DNA of 64,000 bases, taken from assembly GCF_030816615.1 (NCBI RefSeq), contig NZ_JAUSYD010000001.1:2790001-2854000 (forward strand). Direction: 5' to 3'. Source of the DNA: Streptomyces sp. B1I3 (lineage in GTDB: Bacteria; Actinomycetota; Actinomycetes; Streptomycetales; Streptomycetaceae). Every line of letters starts with the position of its first letter. Within the stretch, counting starts at the first letter, position 1. The notes under the pieces were generated by a model. That model did not search any database and was not told the DNA's origin. It was given only the letters and a program-made list of their open reading frames with translations. The position numbers were made by a program, and so were the translations under genes. Positions 37,284-44,488 of this stretch are shown here, piece after piece.

Positions 37284-37355
37284 CCGTCACGACAGGTAAG
37301 GGCATAATCGCGTCGAGCGGGACGAAGCCGTCACCTATGCGGGAGGCACCTGACG

Positions 37356-37679
37356 ATGGCGTGGTTGCTGGTCGTGGTCGCCGGACTGCTCGAAACCGGC
37401 TTCGCCGTGTGCCTGAAGCTCTCCCACGGGTTCACCCGGCTCTGGCCGACCATCGCGTTCTGCGCGTTCGCCCTCGGCAGCTTCGGCCTGCTGACCATGT
37501 CCCTCAAGAAGCTCGACGTCGGCCCCGCGTACGCGGTCTGGACCGGCATCGGCGCGGCGGGTACCGCGGTCTACGGCATGGTCTTCCTCGACGACGTGGT
37601 GTCCACGCTCAAGCTGGTGTCGATCTCGCTGGTGATCCTCGGTGTGATCGGTCTGCAGCTGTCCGGTTCCTCGCACTGA
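37356..37679 (+). CDS. Small multidrug resistance (SMR) family transporter, SugE/Gdx-like
   Basis: 107 residues, four membrane helices, with the essential Glu in the first helix (VAGLLETGFAVCLKLS) and GPAYAVWTGIGAAGT in the third. SugE/Gdx members export guanidinium, EmrE/QacE members export quaternary ammonium compounds. The residue pattern leans to SugE, but single-site differences matter. GGGAGG precedes the ATG. I looked for guanidine riboswitch motifs upstream and did not find a convincing one. Confidence 0.85.
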   Translation: MAWLLVVVAGLLETGFAVCLKLSHGFTRLWPTIAFCAFALGSFGLLTMSLKKLDVGPAYAVWTGIGAAGTAVYGMVFLDDVVSTLKLVSISLVILGVIGLQLSGSSH

Positions 37680-38095
37680 CCCCCGTGCGTGTGCCGCACC
37701 GGGGCCCTCGGCGGGAGGTACGCCGCGCCAGGCCCTGGTGGACGTGCGGGACCGCGGCGTCCCCCCTCCGCGTCGGCGGGTCCAGCGCGCGGACCGGGCC
37801 GTCCTTGCTGCCGGACTCGTGGTGGAGCGCTGCCGGGAGACCCCGCCGAGGCGGCGACGTCAACCATGCGCACGGCCGCCCGCGGGAGCGTGGACAGCGC
37901 GGAGAACGCGGAGGCCGGCAGGGCTTCTCGCGCCGTGGGCATCACCTCGTCCCGCACCACGGGTCCTGGGCTCCGGAGTTGACGCACCGCCAGGTGTCGC
38001 CAAGGGTCGGCGCGCCACCCCGCCGACCGCCCCGCCGTCCCGCCCCGGCGCGGGGCCGTGTAGCCCGGGTGGGTGCCGGTGGATACTGTGACGGC
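37680..38095. other. 416-base region with no credible gene
   Basis: Short open frames exist on both strands but none has a good RBS together with a family-like protein. The composition is simple and GC-rich. It may be a decayed gene or spacer. A promoter for hisN should lie in its last 100 bases, though I see no clear hexamers. Confidence 0.5.
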
Positions 38096-38896
38096 ATGCC
38101 CGATTACCACGATGACCTGCGCCTGGCCCATGTACTGGCGGACGCCGCCGACGCGGCGACGACGGACCGTTTCAAGGCTCTGGACCTCAAGGTCGAGACC
38201 AAGCCGGACATGACCCCGGTGAGCGAGGCCGACAAGCACGCCGAGGAGCTGATCCGCGGGCATCTGCACCGGGCGCGCCCGCGCGACGCCATCCTGGGCG
38301 AGGAGTTCGGGCTCGAGGGCACGGGGCCGCGGCGCTGGGTCGTCGACCCGATCGACGGCACCAAGAACTACGTGCGGGGCGTTCCCGTCTGGGCGACGCT
38401 GATCTCGCTCATGGAAGCGGGCGAGGACGGCTTCCAGCCGGTGGTCGGCGTCGTCTCGGCACCCGCGCTGAACCGCCGCTGGTGGGCCGCGAAGGGCGCC
38501 GGCGCGTTCTCCGGTCGCAGCCTCACCTCCGCGACGCGGCTGCAGGTCTCCAAGGTCGAGCGGATCGGGGACTCCTCGTTCGCCTACGCCTCGATGACCG
38601 GCTGGGAGGAGCAGGGGCGGCTCGACGGGTTCATGGACCTGACGCGGGCCTGCTGGCGGACACGGGGGTACGGGGACTTCTGGCCGTACATGATGGTCGC
38701 CGAGGGCGCGGTCGACATCTGCGCGGAACCCGAACTCTCCCTGTGGGACATGGCTGCGAACGCGATCATCGTCCAGGAGGCGGGCGGCCGGTTCACCAGC
38801 CTGGACGGCGTGTCCGGCCCGAACGGGGGCAACGCGGCGGCCTCCAACGGGCTGCTGCACGACGAACTGCTCGGCTACCTCAACCAGCGTTACTGA
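38096..38896 (+). CDS. hisN: Histidinol-phosphatase of the inositol monophosphatase family
   Basis: 266 residues of the IMPase superfamily with metal-binding motifs DPIDGTKNY and LWDMAANAIIVQEAGG. In S. coelicolor the gene at this place supplies the otherwise missing histidinol-phosphatase of histidine synthesis. By sequence alone it could be an inositol or fructose-1,6 phosphatase; position supports hisN. Starts MPDYHDDLRLA. Confidence 0.85.
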   Translation: MPDYHDDLRLAHVLADAADAATTDRFKALDLKVETKPDMTPVSEADKHAEELIRGHLHRARPRDAILGEEFGLEGTGPRRWVVDPIDGTKNYVRGVPVWATLISLMEAGEDGFQPVVGVVSAPALNRRWWAAKGAGAFSGRSLTSATRLQVSKVERIGDSSFAYASMTGWEEQGRLDGFMDLTRACWRTRGYGDFWPYMMVAEGAVDICAEPELSLWDMAANAIIVQEAGGRFTSLDGVSGPNGGNAAASNGLLHDELLGYLNQRY

Positions 38897-39063
38897 GGGT
38901 TGTCCGCGTTACGGCGGGTTGTCCGCTTACGGAGGGTCGCCCGCGCGCCCTCTTGTCGAGTCACCTCCGGGGTGCCACTCTGGGAGCCCCCCACTTGTGA
39001 ACTTGTGAATCGGCTCACGAGAGCCGCTCCGCTCGTCACTCCTCGAAGGAGGTGGCTCCCTTC

Positions 39064-39465
39064 ATGCTCGTACGTGACGCCATGAGCACGCTGGTCCTCA
39101 CCATCGGCCCGGCCCACACACTCCGTCAGGCGGCCCAGCTGATGTCGGTTCGCCGCATCGGAGCAGCCGTCGTCCACGACCCGGACACCTGCGGCCTCGG
39201 GATCCTCACCGAGCGCGACATCCTCAACGCGGTCGGCTCCGGGCAGGACCCGGACATCGAGACCGCGTCCACCCACACCACGACCGATGTGGTCTTCGCC
39301 TCCCCCACCTGGACCCTGGAGGAGGCCGCCGAAGCGATGACGCACGGCGGCTTCCGGCATCTGATCGTGCTGGACGGCGACGGCCCCGTGGGCATCGTCT
39401 CGGTCCGCGACATCATCCGGTGCTGGTCGCCGGTCCGGCGGGCCCGCGCCGAGATGGCCCTCTGA
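39064..39465 (+). CDS. Two-CBS-domain protein
   Basis: 133 residues forming a Bateman pair: CBS1 from VRDAMSTLVLTI to ERDILNAV, CBS2 from DVVFASPTWTLEEAAEAM to SVRDIIRCW. Such pairs bind adenosine nucleotides or c-di-AMP and regulate a partner protein. There is no effector domain, so it acts as a separate sensor. AAGGAGG lies 12 bases before this ATG; an in-frame GTG at 39052 overlaps the RBS. Confidence 0.83.
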   Translation: MLVRDAMSTLVLTIGPAHTLRQAAQLMSVRRIGAAVVHDPDTCGLGILTERDILNAVGSGQDPDIETASTHTTTDVVFASPTWTLEEAAEAMTHGGFRHLIVLDGDGPVGIVSVRDIIRCWSPVRRARAEMAL

Positions 39466-39563
39466 ACCGAATCCGCGGATCACGGACTCCCGGACACACG
39501 AGGCCGCCCACGGTGGTGCCACGAGCCCGGGTGCCCACCCGGCCCCGACCCGCGAACGGCAGC

Positions 39564-39604
39564 GGGCCGGACCCCCGGGAGAACCTCCCGGTGAAATCCG
39601 GCCC
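39564..39604. terminator. Two-tier hairpin downstream of catalase
   Basis: Outer stem GGGCCGGA/TCCGGCCC (39564-39571/39597-39604) encloses an inner stem CCGGGAG/CTCCCGG (39575-39581/39585-39591). It lies between the convergent CBS and catalase genes. Confidence 0.75.
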
Positions 39605-39627
39605 ACCACCTACGGCAAGCGCCCGTG

Positions 39628-41124
39628 CTAGCCGCGCAGGGCCTGGACCGCGGCGTCCAGCCGCTTGCCGAAGTCTCCGTCCGCCTGACGGAAGTTGTTG
39701 ATCGCGCGCTCGGCGATGTCGTCGCGCGAGACCTTCGCGATGAATCCGGAGAGGTTGTCGATCAGCCGGCTCTTCTCGTCCTCCGACATCAACCGGTAGA
39801 GGTTGCCCGCCTGGACGAAGTCGTTGTCCTCGGAATGGATCGGAGCCTGGTGGTTGCCGGTGCCACCGGTGAGCGGAACCGACTGCCACAGCGGCCGGTC
39901 CGTCTGGAACGGGCCGCCGAAGCTGTTCGGCTCGTAGTTCTTCGCACCCTTGTGACGGCCGTCGTACAGGTAGCCGTCGCGGCTGTTGGTGCGCGCCTCG
40001 GTGGCGTGCGGGCGGTTCACCGGCAGGTGGTCGGCGTTGATGCCGACACGGTAGCGGTGGGCGTCGCCGTACGCGAAGAGACGGCCCTGGAGCATCTTGT
40101 CCGGGGACGGACCGATGCCGGGCACGAAGTGGGCCGGGCTGAAGATCGACTGCTCGACCTCGGCGAAGATGTTCTCCGGGTTGCGGTTGAGCTCCAGCTT
40201 GCCGATCTCGATCGGCGGGTAGTCCGCGTGCGGCCACACCTTGGTGAGGTCGAACGGGTTGAAGCGGTACGTGGCCGCCTCGGCCGCCGGCATGATCTGG
40301 ACCTGCACGCTCCAGCTCGGGAAGTCACCGCGCTCGATGGACTCGCGCAGGTCGCGCTGGTGGCTGTCCGGGTCGACACCGGAGAGGCGGACGGCCTCCT
40401 CCGTGGTGAGGGTCTTGATGCCCTGGTCGGTCTTGAAGTGGTACTTGACCCAGAAGACCTCGCCGGCCTCGTTGTTCCACTGGAAGGTGTGCGAGCCGAA
40501 GCCGTCCATGTGGCGGTAGGAGGCGGGGATACCGCGGTCACCGAACAGCCAGGTCACCTGGTGCGTGGACTCCGGGGACAGGCCCCAGAAGTCCCATACG
40601 TTGTCCGCCTCCTGCGAGCCGGTGTACGGGTCGCGCTTCTGGGTGTGGATGAAGTCCGGGAACTTGATGGCGTCCTTGATGAAGAACACCGGGGTGTTGT
40701 TGCCGACGAGGTCGTAGTTGCCCTCTTCGGTGTAGAACTTCAGCGCCCAGCCGCGGGGGTCACGCACCGCGTCCGCCGCGCCGAGGTTGCCCGCGACGGT
40801 GGAGAAGCGCAGGAACGTCTCGGTCTCCTTGCCGACCTCGGAGAGGAACTTCGCCCGGGTCCACTGCGAGACGTCACGGGTGAGCGTGAACGTGCCGTAC
40901 GCACCGGCACCCCGGGCGTGCACGACCCGCTCCGGGATGCGCTCCCGGTTGAAGTGGGCGAGCTTCTCCAGAAGCGCCTGGTCCTGGACGAGAACCGGTC
41001 CACCCGGGCCAGCGGTCTCGCTGTTCTGGTTGTCGGCTACCGGCGCGCCGGCCTCCGTGGTGAGCGGTCCCTGCGTCACGTGCGCCTCCTGCGTCATGTT
41101 CTGCACAGATGTCGTTTTCTGCAC
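39628..41124 (-). CDS. Monofunctional haem catalase
   Basis: 498 residues of small-subunit clade-3-like catalase. The distal His is in [13 protein letters not shown], the distal Asn in [11 protein letters not shown], and the proximal Tyr in [14 protein letters not shown]. It breaks down H2O2 in the cytoplasm. GTG 41124 has GGGACAGG upstream; ATG 41097 is in frame. Divergent from a Fur-family gene with an operator-like palindrome between, the arrangement of S. coelicolor catA-catR. Confidence 0.94.
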   Translation of the reverse strand: MQKTTSVQNMTQEAHVTQGPLTTEAGAPVADNQNSETAGPGGPVLVQDQALLEKLAHFNRERIPERVVHARGAGAYGTFTLTRDVSQWTRAKFLSEVGKETETFLRFSTVAGNLGAADAVRDPRGWALKFYTEEGNYDLVGNNTPVFFIKDAIKFPDFIHTQKRDPYTGSQEADNVWDFWGLSPESTHQVTWLFGDRGIPASYRHMDGFGSHTFQWNNEAGEVFWVKYHFKTDQGIKTLTTEEAVRLSGVDPDSHQRDLRESIERGDFPSWSVQVQIMPAAEAATYRFNPFDLTKVWPHADYPPIEIGKLELNRNPENIFAEVEQSIFSPAHFVPGIGPSPDKMLQGRLFAYGDAHRYRVGINADHLPVNRPHATEARTNSRDGYLYDGRHKGAKNYEPNSFGGPFQTDRPLWQSVPLTGGTGNHQAPIHSEDNDFVQAGNLYRLMSEDEKSRLIDNLSGFIAKVSRDDIAERAINNFRQADGDFGKRLDAAVQALRG

Positions 41125-41162
41125 AGCCTGTCCCTTGGCCTACGCCGGTCTCGATCCTACAA

Positions 41163-41175
41163 TGGACTTTGTCCA
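41163..41175. promoter_or_regulatory. Candidate operator between catalase and the Fur-family gene
   Basis: Perfect 13-bp inverted repeat TGGAC-TTT-GTCCA. It is AT-richer than its surroundings and central in the 117-base divergent gap. A related half site CATCCAAAGTC lies at about 41188. A peroxide-sensing Fur-type repressor would be expected to bind here. Confidence 0.6.
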
Positions 41176-41241
41176 AGTCAAGCGAACATCCAAAGTCACA
41201 CCCATTCGGGACTCGGTCCCTCCACTGTTAGGCTGGATCCC

Positions 41242-41661
41242 ATGAGTGACCTCCTGGAACGACTTCGTGGACGCGGCTGGCGCATGACGGCACAGCGGCG
41301 CGTCGTGGCCGAGGTTCTTGACGGCGAGCATGTGCACCTGACGGCGGACGAGGTCCACGCCAGGGCGGTCGATCGGCTCCCGGAGATCTCCCGCGCCACC
41401 GTCTACAACACGCTGGGCGAGATGGTCTCCCTGGGCGAGGTCATCGAGGTGTCCACCGACCGGCGCGCGAAGCGGTACGACCCGAACGCCCACCGCCCCC
41501 ACCACCACCTGGTGTGCGCGCGCTGCGGCGCCATCCGTGACGTGCACCCCTCCGGCAATCCGCTGGCCGACCTGCCGGCCGACGAGCGGTTCGGCTTCAC
41601 CGTCTCGGACGTCGAAGTGACCTACCGCGGCATCTGCCCGAACTGCGCGTCCACGGCCTGA
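41242..41661 (+). CDS. catR: Fur-family peroxide-responsive repressor (CatR/PerR-like)
   Basis: 139 residues: winged helix (RMTAQRRVVAEVL; EISRATVYNTLGEM), then the metal-binding half with HRPHHHLVCARCG and CPNCAST, giving two C-x2-C pairs for structural zinc and a His-rich regulatory site. Divergent placement from catalase indicates CatR-type control of that gene. The 3' end lies inside a 39-bp tandem repeat. Confidence 0.88.
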   Translation: MSDLLERLRGRGWRMTAQRRVVAEVLDGEHVHLTADEVHARAVDRLPEISRATVYNTLGEMVSLGEVIEVSTDRRAKRYDPNAHRPHHHLVCARCGAIRDVHPSGNPLADLPADERFGFTVSDVEVTYRGICPNCASTA

Positions 41662-41761
41662 GACCCGCTCGGTGCCCGGTCCTGCGCGTCCACGGCCCGA
41701 GGCCCGCTCGGTGCCCGGTCCTGCGCGTCCACGGCCCCAGACCCCCTCGGGGCCCGCTCGG
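41645..41761. repeat. 39-bp tandem repeat starting inside the 3' end of catR
   Basis: Three copies at 41645, 41684 and 41723; the first two are near identical and the third is more diverged at its end. Copy 1 includes the last catR codons and its TGA. In copies 2 and 3 the stop is replaced by sense codons (CGA, CAG). The unit is 13 codons long, so each copy is in the same frame. Confidence 0.85.
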
Positions 41762-41883
41762 GGCCCGGTTCGGCCTCGCCGCCTCCCGGCGACCGGCCCT
41801 CTCACGCGCTCCCCGGAGCCGCGGCTGCTCGCGCAGGGAGCGACCCGGTCACCGACGACGCCGCCTGTTCGGGCTCATGACTG

Positions 41884-41916
41884 AGGCCCGGATCCTTGGA
41901 AGGATCCGGGCCTCAG
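41884..41916 (-). terminator. Terminator of initiator tRNA copy 1
   Basis: Perfect long stem AGGCCCGGATCCTT with its complement around a two-base centre, right after the tRNA 3' end on the minus strand. Also placed to end catR transcripts from the other side. Confidence 0.85.
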
Positions 41917-41923
41917 TCTTCAG

Positions 41924-41997
41924 TAGCGGGGACAGGATTTGAACCTGCGACCTCTGGGTTATGAGCCCAGCGAGCTACCGAGCTGCTCCACCCCGCG
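41924..41997 (-). tRNA. Initiator tRNA-fMet (anticodon CAT), copy 1
   Basis: 74 nt on the minus strand, 5' CGCGGGGTGGAGCAGCTC to 3' CCCCGCTA. It has the initiator hallmarks: unpaired position 1-72 (C opposite A), three G-C pairs in the anticodon stem (GGG-CTCATAA-CCC) and T-loop GGTTCAAATCC. CCA is not encoded. Unlike elongator tRNA-Met it would bind IF2 and start translation. Confidence 0.96.
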
Positions 41998-42080
41998 TCG
42001 TTGTGAATGCAACCTTACGGGACCCCGCCGACCAGCGCAAACTCGTTCGGGGAACACCATCCGGAGCCGCCCGGTCGTCG

Positions 42081-44159
42081 TCACGCGGTGAGCTCCTGGT
42101 GCAGCGCCTCCGACAGCCGTGCGGCCCGCTCCGTCACCTCCGCCGGCCCGAGCTCGACCGCCCGGGCACACCAGCGCTGACCCTCGGTGAGCTCGCCCCG
42201 GCGGGCGGCGAGCAGCGCGAGGCGCAGCGCCGCCCGGCCGTGCCCGTCGTTGGCGGCGCGGCTCCACCACATGGCCGCCTCCCGCTCGCTGCCCTCACGG
42301 GCGAGCAGGAGGCCCAGGTTGAAAGCCCCGTTGCGGCTGCCGGACTCCGCGGCCGCGCGGTACCAGCGCGCCGCACTCTTCATGTCGCCGCGCGCGGCCG
42401 CGAGCATCCCCGCCCTGACCTGCGCCCGGCGGTGTCCCTGTTCGGCGGCCCGCTCGTACCACTCCTCGCACTCGGTCTTCTCCGGCGTCGGTTCCCCCAG
42501 CCCCGGCGGCCCGGGGGGCGGCTGGCGCAGGTCGAGAACGCCTGCGAGCCGGAAGGCCGCTTCGGCGCTGCCGCCACCGGCGGCGCAGCGCAGATGACGC
42601 TCGGCCTCCTGCTCCTCGCCGTCGCGCAGCAGCGCCATGCCGACCTGCAGCGCCGCGTCGGTGTGGCCCGCCGCCGCCGCCCGCTGGTACCAGCCAAGAG
42701 CCGTACGGTCCTCGTCACGTCCGGCGTGCAGGATGCCGAGGTTGAAGGCGGCGTCCACGCTGCCCGCCTCGGCCGCCTTGGAGAACCAGGGTTCGGCGCC
42801 GGTCGCGTCCCCGGCCTGGAGCAGCAGCACGGCAAGGGCGTTCGCCGCCTCGCGGTGTCCGGCATAGGCGGCCCGGCGGTACCACTGCTCGGCCTGGGCG
42901 ACGCGGTCCTGGGCCGCGCAGAGAAGGCCGAGGTTGTACGCGCCGTTGACGTCGCCCGCGTCCATCGCGGCTCGGTACCAGCGCTCGGCCGTCTGCTGCT
43001 CGCCCCTCGCCGCGTGGAGCGCCCCCAGGGCGTTGGCGGCGTTGCCGTCGCCGTCCTGGGCCGCACGCAGCCACCACACGGCGGCGCTCTCCTCGTCGCC
43101 CGCGTCACGCAGCAGGAAGCCGAGGGCACAGGCCGCGCGGGCCTCGCCGTCCTTGGCCGCGGTGAGATACCAGCGGCCGGCCTCCTTCAGCTCGCCGCGC
43201 TGTTCGAGGATGGCCCCGAGGTGCAGGGCGGCGCGGCGGTGCCCCCGCGCTGCGGCCTGCCTGTACCACTGCTCCGCCTCGCCGGCACGGCCCGCCTCGG
43301 GGCCTTCGGCGGGGCTGTCGTGCCTGCCCGTCGCGTTCCCGTCCCGGAGGAACCGGGAGATCGCCCCGGCGTCGCGTCCGAGGCCGAAGGCGTCGTGCGC
43401 ATCGCCGGCAGCCGTGCGCTCGAGGGCGCGCGCCAGGCGATAGGCGGCCTCGCGGTGTCCCTGCTCCGCGGCTGCGCGCAGCCAGCGCTCGGCACCGACG
43501 TCGCCGCGGTGTTCCAGCAGGTCGGCCAGTGCGTACGCGCCGAGCGCGTGCCCCTGCTCGGCGGACTGGCGCAGCCAGTACTCGGCACCGGGTTCGTCGC
43601 CGCGCTCACGGAAGTGGCGCCCGAGGGCGTGTGCCGCGGCGGCGGAGCCGGCGACGGCGGCGATGCGCCACCATCCCGCCGCCTCGTCCGGGTACCCCCG
43701 CTGGTGCAGCAGGACGCCCAGGTTGTTGGCCGCGGCCCGGTCGCCCTCGGCGGTGGCGGCGCGCAGGTAGGTCTCGGCGGCGTCCAGGTCGCCGCGGCGC
43801 AGCAGGAGGGCGCCGAGGACGCTCATCGACGCGACGTCGCCGGCCTCCGCGGCGCGCCGGTGCCGCGCCTCGGTCTCGTCTGCGGGGTCCGCCGTGTCCG
43901 CGGTGTCCGTGGTGCCGGCGTCGCCGGTGTCCACCGCATCCCTGGCCTTTCCGGCGGTGGTGACGCCGGTGGTGCCCGTCGCCAGAGCCGTGCCCGTGGC
44001 GTACGACGTGAGGTCGGCGCGGGCGTCGTCAGCGACGTCGGCGTTCTCGGCGACGGCAGCGGCGAACACCGCATCTGCCACGTTTTCCGTCGCTCGGCCG
44101 CGTCGCTGCACAAACCGCCCTGTCTCCAACAGAGTTGCCCTGTCCCCCATAAATACCAT
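42081..44159 (-). CDS. Large Sel1-like/TPR repeat protein
   Basis: 692 residues. After an Ala/Asp/Thr-rich N-terminal region (about 1-95) the protein is a run of some fifteen 36-residue Sel1-like repeats (for example AAEAGDVASMSVLGALLLRR). One break at about 245-275 holds a non-repeat insert (DAHDAFGLGRDAGAISRFL). Such solenoids are protein-binding scaffolds. No signal peptide. ATG 44159 has a purine-rich site seven bases upstream; ATG 44150 is in frame. The gene lies exactly between two identical fMet tRNA genes, all on the minus strand. Confidence 0.85.
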   Translation of the reverse strand: MVFMGDRATLLETGRFVQRRGRATENVADAVFAAAVAENADVADDARADLTSYATGTALATGTTGVTTAGKARDAVDTGDAGTTDTADTADPADETEARHRRAAEAGDVASMSVLGALLLRRGDLDAAETYLRAATAEGDRAAANNLGVLLHQRGYPDEAAGWWRIAAVAGSAAAAHALGRHFRERGDEPGAEYWLRQSAEQGHALGAYALADLLEHRGDVGAERWLRAAAEQGHREAAYRLARALERTAAGDAHDAFGLGRDAGAISRFLRDGNATGRHDSPAEGPEAGRAGEAEQWYRQAAARGHRRAALHLGAILEQRGELKEAGRWYLTAAKDGEARAACALGFLLRDAGDEESAAVWWLRAAQDGDGNAANALGALHAARGEQQTAERWYRAAMDAGDVNGAYNLGLLCAAQDRVAQAEQWYRRAAYAGHREAANALAVLLLQAGDATGAEPWFSKAAEAGSVDAAFNLGILHAGRDEDRTALGWYQRAAAAGHTDAALQVGMALLRDGEEQEAERHLRCAAGGGSAEAAFRLAGVLDLRQPPPGPPGLGEPTPEKTECEEWYERAAEQGHRRAQVRAGMLAAARGDMKSAARWYRAAAESGSRNGAFNLGLLLAREGSEREAAMWWSRAANDGHGRAALRLALLAARRGELTEGQRWCARAVELGPAEVTERAARLSEALHQELTA

Positions 44160-44332
44160 CGTCGCACCGCCCCCAACCCGCGTACACCTGGAATACCGCG
44201 GCCAGTGAGGTCACTTCAGCGTTTTGTCGACTTGCCCACAGGGAGACAAGTCAAACACGTCCAGTTGCAACACATGCCCTCCGAACCGCACTTCATCCGG
44301 ACAACTTGAGAAAGCCCGGCCCGGCATGACGA

Positions 44333-44454
44333 AGGCCCGGATCCTTGGAAGGATCCGGGCCTCAGTCTTCAGTAGCGGGGACAGGATTTGAACCTGCGAC
44401 CTCTGGGTTATGAGCCCAGCGAGCTACCGAGCTGCTCCACCCCGCGTCGTTGTG
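44333..44454. repeat. 122-bp perfect duplication, copy 2
   Basis: Same as 41884-42005; contains tRNA-fMet copy 2 and its terminator (stem 44334-44346/44349-44361). Confidence 0.92.
44373..44446 (-). tRNA. Initiator tRNA-fMet (anticodon CAT), copy 2
   Basis: Identical in all 74 positions to copy 1, with the same C1-A72 mismatch and GGG/CCC anticodon stem. It lies upstream of the Sel1 gene and downstream of the UPF0182 gene on the minus strand, with its own terminator. Confidence 0.96.
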
Positions 44455-44488
44455 TTCAAACAGTACCACGACGCGGGGTGGACCTTTC

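Larger units (their letters stand above)
41884..42005. repeat. 122-bp perfect duplication, copy 1 (tRNA-fMet plus terminator)
   Basis: Identical base for base to 44333-44454, in the same orientation, 2449 bases away. Identity stops abruptly on both sides, five to eight bases beyond the tRNA 5' end and at the terminator stem. Confidence 0.92.

Noticed and set aside
37285..37350. Possible guanidine riboswitch before the SugE-like gene
   Set aside because: GGGACGAAG near 37320 recalls the ACGR loop of mini-ykkC, but the flanking bases do not form the two required hairpins, and the ykkC and ykkC-III consensus elements are absent.
41884..44454. Integrated element with tRNA attachment sites
   Set aside because: The repeats resemble att sites at a tRNA gene, but no integrase, excisionase or replication gene lies between; only the Sel1-repeat gene does.
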